Below, piece after piece: positions 32,610-43,093 of a DNA stretch of 64,000 nucleotides. The notes beneath the pieces are model-generated. The model searched no databases. It was given only the letters and a program-made list of their open reading frames with translations, and was not told the origin of the DNA. This DNA comes from Blepharisma stoltei (lineage: Eukaryota; Ciliophora; Heterotrichea; Heterotrichida; Blepharismidae). Numbering within the stretch: position 1 is the first letter of the stretch; every line of letters begins with the position of its first letter. The stretch spans positions 496,001 through 560,000 of the forward strand of contig CAJZBQ010000002.1 of assembly GCA_914767885.1 (NCBI GenBank), given 5' to 3'. The position numbers and the translations under genes were made by a program.

Positions 32610-34620
32610 AAGATAAATTTGTGCTCGAGTCCAGAAAGCGGATAATAAAGCCATTAAATAGCTTAGTTTAGTTCTCAAATATCATGCTTCGAATGAAACC
32701 GCATGTGGTGACTTAAGAGTTTTAATTTTTTTATATAGCGTACAAAATCAAGATGGCGGCTTTAAACGAACAAAAAAATATTCAAAAATGAATTAGTGCT
32801 CGAGTCCAGAAAGCGGAAAATAAAGGCATCAAATAACTGTTTTAATACTTTAAATATCAAGTCTACAATGAAACCGCATGTGGTGACTTAAGAGTTTTAA
32901 TTTGTTTATAGTGTACAAAATCAAGATGGCTGCTTAAACGAACAAAAAATGTTAAAATTGAATTTGTGCTCGAGTCCAGAAAGCGGAAAATAAAGGCACC
33001 AAATAGCTGTTTTGATCCTTTAAATACCAAGTTTTGAATGAAACCGCAAGTGGTGACTTAAGAGTTTTAATTTTTTTTATAGCGTACAAAATCAAGATGG
33101 CGGGCTTAAACGAACAAAAACAGTTGAAAAATGGATTTGTGCTCGATTCCAGAAAGCGGAAAATAAAGGCACCAAATAGCTTAATTTAGTTCTCAAATAT
33201 CATGCTTCGAATGAAACCGCATGTGGTGACTTAAGAATTTTAATGTTTTTATATAGTGTACAAAAATCAAGATGGCGGCTTTAAACGAACAAAAATTGTT
33301 AAAAAATGAATTTGTGCTCGAGTCCAGAAAGCGGAAAATAAAGGCATCAAATAGCTTATTTTAGTTCTCAAATATCATGCTTCGAATGAAACCGCATATG
33401 GTGACTTAAGAGTTTTAATTGTTTAATTACTTATTAAATCAAGATGGCGGCTTAAACAAACAAAAAATTGTCTAAAAATGAATTTGTGCTCGAGTCCAGA
33501 AAGCGGAAAATAAAGGCACCAAATAGCTTTTCTAATACTTTAAATACCAAATACCAAGTTTTGAATGAAACCGCAAGTGGTGACTTAAGAGTTTTAATTT
33601 TTTTATAGCGTACAAAATCAAGATGGCGGCTTAAACGAACAAAAAATTGTCTAAAAATGAATTTGTACTCGAGTCCAGAAAGCGGAAAATAAAGGCTTCA
33701 AATAGCTGTTTTAATACTTTAAATACTAAGTTCTCAATGAAACCGCAAGTGGTGACTTAAGAGTTTTAACTTTTTAAATGGCTTATAAAATCAAGATGGC
33801 GGCTTAAGCGAACAAAAATTATTAAAAAAATGAATTTGTGCTCGAGTCCAGAAAGCGGAAAATAAAGGCTTCAAATAACTGTTTTAAAACTTGAAATATC
33901 AAGTCTTCAATAAAACCGCAAGTGGTGACTTAAGAGTTTAATGTTTTATAGAGTGTACAAAATCAAGATGGCGGCTTAAACGAACAAAAAATTGTCTAAA
34001 AATGAATTTGTGCTCGAGTCCAGAAAGCAGAAAATAAAGGCACCAAATAGCTGTTTTAATACTTTAAATTTCAAGTCTTCAATAAAACCGCATGTGGTGA
34101 CTTAAGAGTTTTAATTTTTTAATTACTTATTTAATCAAGATGGCGGCTTAAACGAACAAAAAATATTCAAAAGTGATTTTGTGCTCGAATCCAGAAAGCG
34201 GAAAATAAAGGCATCAAATAGCTGTTTTAATACTTTAAATATCAAGTCTACAATGAAACCGCATGTGGTGACTTAAGAGTTTTAATTTTTTTACATAGCG
34301 TAAAAAATCAAGATGGCGGCTTAAACGAACAAAAAATGTTAAAAAATGAATTTGTGCTCGAGTCCAGAAAGCGGAAAATAAAGGCACCAAATAGCTGTTT
34401 TGATCCTTTAAATACCAAGTTTTGAATGAAACCGCAAGTGGTGACTTAAGAGTTTTAATTTTTTTATAGCGTACAAAATCAAGATGGCGGCTTAAACGAA
34501 CAAAAACAGTTGAAAAATGAATTTGTGCTCGATTCCAGAAAGCGGATAATAAAGTCATTAAATAGCTTATTTTAGTTCTCAAATATCATGCTTCGAATAA
34601 AACCGCATGTGGTGACTTAA

Positions 34621-35239
34621 TCTTTTTTTTTTCTTTATTACTTAAAGGCCTTTATTTCAGGGCCATGTCCCGATTAAAAAATTTTTTAACTTTCTTCTTT
34701 TCCTAAAATCTTTGGATAAAATTTTAGTAAAATTTTCTGAACCCACGCAATCCGCGATTTTTTCGATTTCTGAGTCTGATATGAATTTTCTATATCTGAT
34801 GAAATTTGAATCTGATCTAAATTTTATTTTCCTGATAATGTTTGATTCTGATATCAATTTTATTTTTCTGATAAAATTTGAATCTGATCTAATTTTTATT
34901 TTTCTGGTGTTCAGGATTTTCTTATCGATTGTCTTCTTATCATCAATGATCACCTCAGTCTTCCTATATTTGAAGGTTTCCTGAATAGGATCTATTTCAT
35001 CTAGTATTTTTCCATCTAAACGACTTAAAAACTCCAATATTTTGTCATCTGTATCAACATTTTCTGCATCACTATCATTTCATTCATACTCTGATTCAGA
35101 ATTATCAAGTAATCCTGTATCAATAAGTTCATTTAATAGTAAAAGTTCGAAAATTCATCCTGTAAAGCTCCGTTTTCTTCACAAAAGGAAGAAGAATAGG
35201 AAACATTACTTTCCGAATCTTCCATTAAAATAAAAGTAT
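34621..35239 (-). mobile_element. Poly(A)-tailed retrocopy with TSD inside satellite
   Basis: The satellite word TGTGGTGACTTAA is present on both sides. On the minus strand the insert ends ...GTAATAAAGAAAAAAAAAAG, i.e. AATAAA plus poly(A). It carries a protein-like sequence: MEDSESNVSYSSSFCEENG, one frame break, ILEFLSRLDGK and repeats of KIKxRSDSNFIRKIK up to LIGTWP. Looks like a reverse-transcribed mRNA or short non-autonomous element. Confidence 0.65.
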
Positions 35240-35598
35240 GTGGTGACTTAAGAATTTTAATTTTTTATATAGCGTACAAAATCAAGATGGCGGCTTAAAC
35301 GAACAAAAAATGTTAAAAAATGAATTTGTGCTCGAGTCCAGAAAGCGGAAAATAAAGGCAACAAATAGTTTATTTTAGTTCTCAAATATCAAGTCTTCAA
35401 TGAAACCGCATGTGGTGACTTAAGAGTTTTAATTTTTTTACATAGCGTACAAAATCAAGATGGCGGCTTAAAACGAACAAAAAATGTTCAAAAATGAATT
35501 TGTGTTCAAGTTCAGAAAGAGAAAACAAAAGCATTAAATAGCGAAATTTAAAGCAAGAAAAATTAATTTGAGAAATATATATAGCAAAAAGGTTTTAA

Positions 35599-36532
35599 AT
35601 GGCATGTTTAAAGTGTTCAATGAGTGCGCGACGCTTGATTTTAGAAGAAGAATTAAAGCTGTACATGAAGGGAAGGGAATTACTGCCTTCTAGCCAGGTA
35701 TCAAGGATGATGAAGCAGCGTTGGAAAGTCATGGATTTTGGCGGCATGTCAGAGAACGAGGAAGAATGGCTAAATGGTACAGATATTGCTCTCAATGCAG
35801 AAGAATACTTGATGCCACCAGAAGAGTTCTTTTCTGACTATGAATCTGAGGAGGATTACTGAAGCAACTACGGTGACCATGATGATTATGATGAAGAAGA
35901 TGAAGATGAAATATGAGGAAGATTTGTATCCTGGGCTTGGAACCAAACTGAAGAAGTGCTTGATAGTGAGACAACTACGCCGCTTTATGCAACAACAGGC
36001 ACTCGGCCTGTGAAATAGTTCAAACCTCAAAGTGATGAAAGTGGAATCAAGGACAACACTGAGGTTGGGAATGCTGGAGATAAAGCTGAAGGCCAAGGTA
36101 CACCAGAGAGTAAGGATTCTGAAGGAGGTGATTCCCTAGAAAATGCTAAGTGTTGGAATTTAGGCGTTGAGTCGATTACAAGCAAAAAAATTTGCCCGCG
36201 AAAAGGGAAGGGATGAAATAAAATGGAATTTGCATGCAAGTCATGGAGAAAGAAAAATTGAAGAAAAAAAGAGATATGAATGCAACAAGATTTTGGATAT
36301 ACATAATATTGGGGTAGAAAATTATGAAAGGAGTTTAGGACGAAGATATCAAGTCTTAAATGAAGTAGAATTGAATTTGAAGAAAAAAGCCGAAAATGTG
36401 AGGTATGGACAGAATTTTTTAGATGGAAATAATTGGAGTTGAAGGGGAAGAAAAAAGAAGAAGAATTTGGAAAATATTGGTCCTCTAGAGGGCGATAACC
36501 GTTAAATAATAATAATAATAATAATAATTTGA
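35599..36532 (+). pseudogene. Retroelement-like ORF remnant with (TAA)n tail
   Basis: Opens MACLKCSMSARRLILEEELK, passes an acidic stretch (EEFFSDYESEEDYW, DYDEEDEDEIW), hits a TAG after TGTRPVK, then changes frame to KKFAREKGRDEIKWNLH and LGRRYQVLNEVELNLKKK, ending GPLEGDNR just before (TAA)x9 at 36505-36531. A TAA-repeat tail is typical of some LINE 3' ends. Frame breaks show decay; no reverse transcriptase is visible. Confidence 0.4.
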
Positions 36533-36689
36533 GAAATATAAAAGTTAGTTCCTAAAAATTAGCTAAAATTTTGACAAAACTATTTATTAGAATTCTTATT
36601 ATTTTATTATCAAATATCTTGGCCACTTATAGCTATAGCATTTATGCTTGCTTTCACTAGTCTTTAAGTTTGTTTTTTTGATTTTGTGC

Positions 36690-37068
36690 CATTTATTAAA
36701 ATTTCTGATCATCCTTAATTAACATCAGAAAAATAAAACATTATGACAATTATTATTTTTTTATTTCAAGTGCCTGCCAGAATTAACTCGTCAGAACCAT
36801 TTGACGAACCAAAACTTATTAAAATTAAAAATTTTTGCAAGAAATAAAAATTCCACAATAACTCGGGTATTCTTAATTCAGAACAAAATAATCCCCTTTC
36901 CAGTTCTCGAAACTGGATCGGGCAGAATTCTTCATTTTTACTATTTTCCTCTCTTATGGAGAAGGAATAGCAGATTTTCATGGTCCAAAGACCTTTTAGT
37001 TAAACCAGGATGCACGTATTTTCGCGCTATTGAAGAGAAAGTTCTATACTATTATTCCCAAAATTATC
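36690..37068 (-). repeat. Right arm of the 5.4-kb inverted repeat
   Basis: Complement of the left arm (31672-32030). The minus-strand ORF MKICYSFSIREENSKNE aligns to the left-arm ORF residue by residue over ~70 positions. Confidence 0.75.
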
Positions 37069-37167
37069 AAAGCACTAAATGATATTAGTTTAGAATGTTA
37101 CAAGTTTTAATCGCAAAGTCATAAAAATAGAAAGCTAGTTATTAATGAGAATTAAACTAATCATTAT

Positions 37168-37665
37168 TTAGTTGTAAAGAGTTTGCTCAGTCACTCTTGT
37201 TAATTCACCTTGTAAATGCAAGTTTTCTTGACCTCCAAAAACAGTCAAGTAAAGCTGATATTTCAAAGTGTCACCTTCGAGCCAATATCTTCTTCTGACT
37301 TTATCGATTTTTATATTTGTATTTGTCGGAGTTCTTATAAAATTTGTACTTTCAAGCAAAATTTCAGAACCTATAGCTTGGCCACAGTCAACTTCGCACA
37401 ATCCAAATGGATGAGTAAGCATTAGTTCGACTGCAAAATTGCCAGCTTCAAGGTTCCTTAGTTTCATCATCCCAATCTCTGTGTGCATTGGGCGAGTTTG
37501 ATAGTCACTTCCTGCAATCCAAGTCTTTGATGAAAAATTATAAATAATGCCTTTTGGTGTTCCAAATGGGGTAATTGAAATTTCCTCACCATAGTTGACA
37601 TTGATAGGAGGAAGTACATATCCTGAGCCAGACCATTTGCCAATAAATCTCAAAAACTCTCCCAT
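37168..37665 (-). CDS. Nitrobindin / THAP4-C-terminal-like heme-binding protein
   Basis: About 165 residues from the Met at 37665 (MGEFLRFIGKWSGSGYVLPP; an in-frame Met at 37692 is the alternative). Beta-barrel pattern of the nitrobindin family: GKWSGSG, YGEEISITPFGTPKGIIYNFSSKTW, RPMHTEIGMMKLR, HPFGLCEVDCGQA. Family members bind heme b via a His near the C-terminal end and react with peroxynitrite/NO; that His is not obvious here (VFGGQENLHLQGEL may supply it). Cytosolic. No IES inside. Confidence 0.75.
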   Translation of the reverse strand: MGEFLRFIGKWSGSGYVLPPINVNYGEEISITPFGTPKGIIYNFSSKTWIAGSDYQTRPMHTEIGMMKLRNLEAGNFAVELMLTHPFGLCEVDCGQAIGSEILLESTNFIRTPTNTNIKIDKVRRRYWLEGDTLKYQLYLTVFGGQENLHLQGELTRVTEQTLYN

Positions 37666-37801
37666 ATTTAGCTTGAAAGTGCAAAAAATCAAAATTTATA
37701 TGATATATTATGACTTGATCTTAAAGAACTTATAATGCTTATGAATTAGCATCATATCTCTTGGATAATTAATTATAATCATTTCTCAAAATAATATATA
37801 A

Positions 37802-37944
37802 AAATTCCCTTCAATAGCCCTGTCAGTGGGTGAATTGCCCGCTAAGTTCAAAATTTGGTCCGACCAAAACTAATAATTTTGGTCGGACCAAATTGTAATT
37901 GTAGCAGCCAATTCACCCACTGATAGGGCTATTTAAGGGAATTA
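37802..37944. mobile_element. Palindromic IES, 143 bp (intergenic)
   Basis: Arms AATTCCCTTCAATAGCCC / complement with an inner pair TTTGGTCCGACCAAAA / complement; TA at 37800-37801 and 37943-37944. Confidence 0.75.
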
Positions 37945-38070
37945 TGTATATTTTAGTTTGGAAAAACAAAAAAAATAACTTGGGATTTTGAGAAAGCACA
38001 AATCATTTAACGTTTTAGCAAAGTTTACTCAATATAACGATACAGATGCATGTGCGTAGTTAGAGGGTCA

Positions 38071-38282
38071 TATAGCCCAGGAGCGATTATTGATCGCCCT
38101 GGGCTATAATAAGGCTCAGAAACTCCCCGAGTTGGTTTTGCAACTCAAATTGACAAACCAACTCGGGGAGTTGACAAATACCCTTTATAGGCGGCATTTG
38201 CCAACTTGAGTTGCAAAACCAACTCGGGGAGTTTCTGAGCCTTATTATAGCCCAGGGCGATCAATAATCGCTCAGCTATATC
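38071..38282. mobile_element. Palindromic IES, ~210 bp (intergenic)
   Basis: Arms of ~85 bp: TATAGCCCAGGAGCGATTAT ... AAGGCTCAGAAACTCCCCGA and their complement. Contains CCAACTCGGGGAGTT repeatedly, also found at ~17115-17130. Confidence 0.8.
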
Positions 38283-38475
38283 TATGCTGAATAATTTGTG
38301 ATTATTTTTAAAAAAATTCACCTAAAAATGATTATAAATTTTTAAATTGATAATCTTAGTAAAAAAGTTAAGAAAATGGCTAATTTATTATTGTGATTGA
38401 TCAATCAGCCTTGATGATTTCAACCCAATCTCAAATAAAATAAAGGCTCTATATCATTTAGATTGTGCTTAAGTA

Positions 38476-39410
38476 ACGATGACCCCCCCTCAATATTCAT
38501 GTCTATTGCAACAAAAATTCAATTTTTTAATATAAAATTTTATATATAAAAAAAATAATAATTTTCATGTCTCTTGCAACAAATTATATACATTAAAATG
38601 GCGACACGTGTCAACCTGCCCTCTTGGCGCAGCAGTCCAGACCTTATGGCTAAACGAACTGGGACGGACTCCGAGCCGAGAATCAGACGCAGGCTCAAGA
38701 AGTGTGTATCCGAGTATGTTTTGGCTGCTTTCCTATGGATGTAAATAGATGCGCTCAACAAAGTCCTTTGGATACGAGGACTCATGGCATCCTCTACCGA
38801 GAAACTGGGGGTTTTGGCCCAGGCCACAGGGGAACAGTCTTTTTCCTGTAGCTGTCGAAGGAAGGCACTTTGACACCCGATAGACTCCAAGGAGCTGATC
38901 CTTGGAATCAAGCTACTCCAATCGCCCGTAGCAGGGCCGCAGAAATCCATAAGCCGCCCACTCAAGACTGAACCCGCAAGGCAAGGAGGAGACAGAAGGT
39001 ACCGGAAGGGCACTCTAAGAGGGATAGATCTTCTGGGCTGGAGTCGAAAAGCGGTAGAACCTTCCGTACGGGAAGTCTTTGGTTACTCCGTCATCAATAT
39101 GGCTAGCGCCTGTCTGTAATAATCCTAATCCTCTTGCAACAAATTTTTCAATGCACATCTTAAATTTTTTCGTACTTTTTAGCTAGATAAGTTTAATAAA
39201 ATGGCGATCGATGACAATAGCCATCCAAATCTCGATGAGAAGGCCATTGACACGCCTACAGCAGCGCTGTTTTATGGTTTTTTTGAGAATCTCACCTGGA
39301 GAAAAATGAATTAATATTTTTTATAAAAATGTTGTGTTGTAGTAGGCATGAAGATTTTTTCGAAAAATTTTTGTTGCAATAGACATGAAGATTGAGGGGG
39401 GTCATCGTTA
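38476..39410. mobile_element. 935-bp element with 46-bp terminal inverted repeats and nested insert
   Basis: Ends TAACGATGACCCCCC-TCAAT...CATGTCTATTGCAACAAAAATT are inverted copies; TA at 38474-38475 and 39409-39410. The interior holds a GC-rich SINE-like insert (~38597-39115). Intergenic, 51 bp before the next gene. Confidence 0.8.
38597..39115. mobile_element. GC-rich SINE-like insert
   Basis: Begins AAAATGGCGACACG like other inserts here. The open minus-strand frame through it (157 codons) has no recognisable protein and I do not call it. Segment CTTGGCGCAGCAGTCC resembles a pol III A box; no secure B box. Confidence 0.5.
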
Positions 39411-39461
39411 GATCTGTATTAATCATGTATTTTTAATAGCCACTGGAGATGATCCTATAAA

Positions 39462-40286
39462 ATGGAACCAATCGATGATTTTAATAGCGCAAACTCCCTA
39501 ATCGACTATTTTACCTTTCTTCGTACTCCAAGAAAATCTGGACGACGACCGAGCTACGATACTTGGGTACTCAGCCTCTTTAACCGTGGAAAGAAAAGCT
39601 TGCACCCGAAAAAAGAATATTTAAGATGTCAGCTCATCAGAGGCCACAAAAGAATCAATAGAAACATAATGAAACTTAAATTCCCCAAAAAAACTTTAAA
39701 TAAACTCAATGAGCTAAACGATGCATCAGTGGCTGCATTTGATTTACTTAAAAAATGCTTTGAGAAACACAGAGAAGAATTATCAAAGATAAGTAGAACA
39801 GAGGAAGGCCCAGAAACTGACGGTAAAGCAAAAAGATATGAAATCAAGCAAAAGTCAAATAGAAGTTTTAATCATTTATTCTGCAAAACGTATTTTGAGA
39901 AATTTTCAGTACGGGAATCATACCATTATTACGTCAGTTACTTATTCTCAGACTTTAATTTAGATTCCCTTTGTAAAAAATTCGGATTTCGGTGCTGCTT
40001 AATGGAATCAGAACATACACCATACTGCTACCAAAAATGGGGAATTCTTCACAATTACGCAGCATATGAAATGCTGAAGGAAATAGAAATCCAGCCTTTT
40101 GTAGACCCTCAAAGTATTATTATGACCAGAGCTGGAAACTGTACAGAAGAGCTTGCTCAGATTATGGGGTTCATGAACTTTTTTAAAAATGATTTTCCTC
40201 AAGAAATTAAAAATCAAATAGACGAATTTGTAAATTCCAACGAAAGAAATAGTAGCCCAGAGTTTGCTAGTTTTGCTAACAAGTAG
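39462..40286 (+). CDS. Hypothetical protein
   Basis: 274 residues, uninterrupted, ATG at 39462, stop 40284. Basic N-terminal half (RTPRKSGRRPSYDTWVLSLF, PKKEYLRCQLIRGHKRI), a helical Lys/Glu middle (~85-135), and a C-terminal half with CLMESEHTPYCYQKWG and MGFMNFFKNDFPQEI. No signal peptide or membrane helix. Not recognised; the long open frame and codon use like neighbours support a real gene. Confidence 0.65.
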   Translation: MEPIDDFNSANSLIDYFTFLRTPRKSGRRPSYDTWVLSLFNRGKKSLHPKKEYLRCQLIRGHKRINRNIMKLKFPKKTLNKLNELNDASVAAFDLLKKCFEKHREELSKISRTEEGPETDGKAKRYEIKQKSNRSFNHLFCKTYFEKFSVRESYHYYVSYLFSDFNLDSLCKKFGFRCCLMESEHTPYCYQKWGILHNYAAYEMLKEIEIQPFVDPQSIIMTRAGNCTEELAQIMGFMNFFKNDFPQEIKNQIDEFVNSNERNSSPEFASFANK

Positions 40287-40514
40287 CTATAGATAAGTAA
40301 ATATTGTTTATTTTATTTCTTCTAATGGATTGATTAATTTTATAATAAATCAATATTATTTTATTAGAGTTTTTGAAAAGATTTCCGTTTAAAAAATTTC
40401 GATGAAGCGTTTGATTAATAAATTGGACGACTGATTGTATTAAACTCCTTTAGCTTTGAGTGCATATGGATTTTATCAATCAGAAAAATAATTATCCATT
40501 TAAAAAATTTTTAA

Positions 40515-42346
40515 TTAATACTTATCAACTTCTTGTGTGAAAGCCAAGCATGTAAAAATAGCTGACTCCAAATGGGCTCTGCTTTCATTGTATGCATCCT
40601 CGAGCTTGTCAAACCCAGAACGATATCCTAAGACTAATAAATCTCTATAAGCACTATGCAATATAGATTCACTAGCTTCTTCAGAATAACTAAAGTTAGC
40701 CATATTTTCTTGTCCAGAAAGTGCTAATTCGAGGTTGACTCTTTCACAATTAAGTCAGTTTTGAAATAATGAGCTATCATTTCGTCCGAGAGAATTTTCA
40801 TCTACGATATTTAAAAACTCTTGACTTCTAAAAGCCATATCAAAATCAACTGGAGCCAAAATATGCTCAGATCCAGATGGCAATATAATGAAGTTATTAG
40901 GATGGGAATTGCAATGAGGCTCAAAAGGATTGTGGTCTATAAAGTAACCTCATGATATATCATGATCTTCCAATATTCTTTTAATCTGCCCTGCTTCTCT
41001 TCCAATTTTCCAGAAAATTTTTGCAAGATCTCTAGCTATGCATTTTGCGTTAACTATTCTTCCATTCCCTAAATCAAGATCAAAGTTTTCAAAAATTTCA
41101 AAATCAGGGTCTTTGACTAGGATATTTAATAATGCAGAATTATCTTTATAAACCCCTTGAGAAGTCCATATGTGCAAATCTTCATGAAATAAAGGTCCAG
41201 TGTTTTTTATTTGTTTTTGAGTGCTTTCAATTTTATTTCCAATTTTACGAGAATTTGGAAATATAAAGCTTAACTTTTCATGATCACAATATATTTCGAT
41301 CTCATTTAATAATTTATCAGCACCTCCCAATAAGTGAGTAGCTAATCTTCGATCCCCGAAAGTTTGGAAGATTCCACAAAATTTTTTAATTTGGCTTAAA
41401 TTGTCATTCTGATATTCTCAAAGCCCATATGGTAAATTCCCAGTTTTAAATCCATAGTTTGATAATACTTCATTTATGTGTCAAGTCATGAATTGTTCTC
41501 TGGGACCTGTGTTTTCAAAGCAGCAACCTCTTATTTCTTTACCCTCTGGTGGATATGGCATAGGTTCTACGTTAAATCCATAATTAAGATTTCCACAGCC
41601 TTTTAATCTGATGAGTTGATTTTCATGATTAAAAATTGCGGATCTTTTTCCTGAAAGAAATAGCTGAATTCCGTCCTCATCTTTTGTCCAAGGACCAAAT
41701 GGCGATTGCTCTTCTTCAGAAATCAGAACTAAATCATGGCAGGGTAAAGCAGGCAAATATATATTTTGATATTCTTGCCCAAGGTCGTTCAATGGCTTTA
41801 ATCGACTACTCTATTAAGCTTGATTATCAATAATAAGATTAATATATATAGAATATGCATATTTATTAGAAAAAATATAAGAGCTTTTTCAGATGAAAGC
41901 TGAGAGAAATCTTGATGGAATTTTTCAGCAGAAAAACTATAATACTTAGTCCCCAATCCATGAGTGAACAAAATATTTTGTGCGCTTACGGAGGGGGTTA
42001 ATTTTTTTTAAAACATTTATATATAAATTTTATAAGGAATTTTTTTAGAAATTAAAAAAAATCCCAATATGAAAAATTGGAAATAAATATTAATTTATAT
42101 TGTAAAATTTGTGTTTTTAAAACGCAAGTTGTGTAAAATTAAACAGAATAGCTAGATAATAATTACTACTTATCAAAATATTTTTGATAAAAAACTTTTG
42201 TTCACTCGCGGAGGGTAGTTTTTTACCAAAAAAAAGGTTTCTTTCCAATGGTTTTGTTCGCTCACGGAGGGGGAGTTAGCATTTTTTGGTTTGGCATTAC
42301 CAATTGCGACTCTAATTATTAAGTCAAATTGATTCGTTTCTGTCAT
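40515..42346 (-). CDS. Unknown protein with a possible kinase-like fold
   Basis: Starts MTETNQFDLIIRVAIGNAKP at 42346; a MITE (41949-42278) is removed to join PKNA-KYYSFS and a 77-bp IES (41801-41877) to join EKAL-IKPLNDLGQEY, both exact. TGA codons are read as Trp at five positions. About 475 residues. Motifs: LIRLKGCGNLNYGFN, GCCFENTGPREQFMTW, IFWKIGREAGQIK, HCNSHPNNFIILP then APVDFDMAF. The LKGxG, REQF and H-x-N...N / DFD layout recalls SelO/UPF0061-type or other atypical protein-kinase folds, but the match is weak and the function unknown. Confidence 0.65.
41801..41877. mobile_element. Short IES, 77 bp
   Basis: TA at 41799-41800 and 41876-41877. Removal gives SEKALIKPLND; left in, it adds a hydrophobic stretch and TAA. 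Confidence 0.75.
41949..42278 (+). mobile_element. Family 1 MITE as IES
   Basis: 330 bp; left TTA-GTCCCCAATCC(A)TGAGTG, right CTCACGGAGGGGGAG-TTA. Removal supplies the N terminus of the kinase-like gene in frame. Confidence 0.85.
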
Positions 42347-42397
42347 TTTTATAACTGATAATTACTATTATAATTTTTAAACAATTACAAATATTTT

Positions 42398-43078
42398 CTA
42401 AATAATTTTTCTAGATGTAGCATGCCTAGGCTCATAAAATTCTTGATTTCTTGAAGTAGAAAATGCTGATCTACATCTTTGAGTCAATACTTTACTACCT
42501 TTTTCTTGAACAGGCCTTTTTTTAATTGAATAGCAGCTACGTAGAGAGCCTGGTTTATTATTAGCATTGCTAGGAGGTGTAGGAACGCCATCCAATAAAG
42601 CTAAACTTTGAAGCATTGAATAGCAATACTGTCTATATGCAGGCAACGGATTTCCTTCTAAAAATAATGACTGTAGTTTCGCATTTAAACTTAAAGGTCT
42701 AATAGACGCAAAAACATCATTCAATTGATTGTGCGACACATCTAAATATTTCAGCTCTTTCATCCCTTCTAATCCTTCGATTCCCCTTAAAAAATTTCCT
42801 CTCAATAGCAGTGTATGCACTTTAATACAGCTTCGAAGTCCAAAAGTACTCGCTAAGCAGTTATGTGACATATCGATAATTTCCAATTGGCTCAAATATC
42901 CCCAACCCTCAATCTGTCTTATCAAGTTATAAGAAAAATCAACTTCTCTTAAATTCACCATCAAATGGATCCCCCAGGTTGACGCTATTAAGTTATTTGA
43001 TGCGTTTAAATAAGCTGCGTCTTCATCTTCTAGCTCTAATTCTTTTAAATTTTGCCTCGAAAAATTTAAAATTGACAT
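42398..43078 (-). CDS. SDS22/LRRC-type leucine-rich-repeat protein
   Basis: 226 residues. Five LRRs of the SDS22 type: LREVDFSYNLIRQIEGW, LEIIDMSHNCLAST, VHTLLLRGNFLRGIEGL, LKYLDVSHNQLNDV, LQSLFLEGNPLPAY, followed by an LRR-cap-like YCYSMLQSLALLDGVPT. The basic tail (SIKKRPVQEKGSK) is unstructured. Such proteins often act in cilia or as PP1 regulators; here neither is shown. Head to head with POLK, 15 bp between ATGs. Confidence 0.85.
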   Translation of the reverse strand: MSILNFSRQNLKELELEDEDAAYLNASNNLIASTWGIHLMVNLREVDFSYNLIRQIEGWGYLSQLEIIDMSHNCLASTFGLRSCIKVHTLLLRGNFLRGIEGLEGMKELKYLDVSHNQLNDVFASIRPLSLNAKLQSLFLEGNPLPAYRQYCYSMLQSLALLDGVPTPPSNANNKPGSLRSCYSIKKRPVQEKGSKVLTQRCRSAFSTSRNQEFYEPRHATSRKII

Positions 43079-43093
43079 TAATTAGCTTATAAA
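43079..43093. promoter_or_regulatory. 15-bp divergent promoter interval
   Basis: Only 15 bp lie between the LRR gene ATG (43078, minus) and the POLK ATG (43094, plus); any core promoter must overlap coding DNA or the UTRs be a few bases long. Confidence 0.4.

Larger units (their letters stand above)
32040..35560. repeat. Tandem satellite, ~172-bp unit, about 15 copies
   Basis: The unit carries GTGCTCGAGTCCAGAAAGCG, ACCGCATGTGGTGACTTAAG and AAGATGGCGGCTTAAACGAA. CTCGAG-type starts fall at 32063, 32624, 32799, 32969, 33142, 33317, 33489, 33668, 33841, 34013, 34184, 34357, 34528 and 35331 (spacing 170-179), with a degenerate last copy near 35511. Interrupted by a MITE (32222-32609) and a retrocopy (34621-35239). 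No coding capacity. Confidence 0.93.

Noticed and set aside
32040-35560. CRISPR-like array
   Set aside because: Units of ~172 bp are contiguous satellite with no short-repeat/spacer pattern, and the genome is eukaryotic.
38540-39013. 157-codon minus-strand open frame
   Set aside because: Lies wholly in a GC-rich SINE-like insert; no domain, and GC-rich DNA has few stops by chance.
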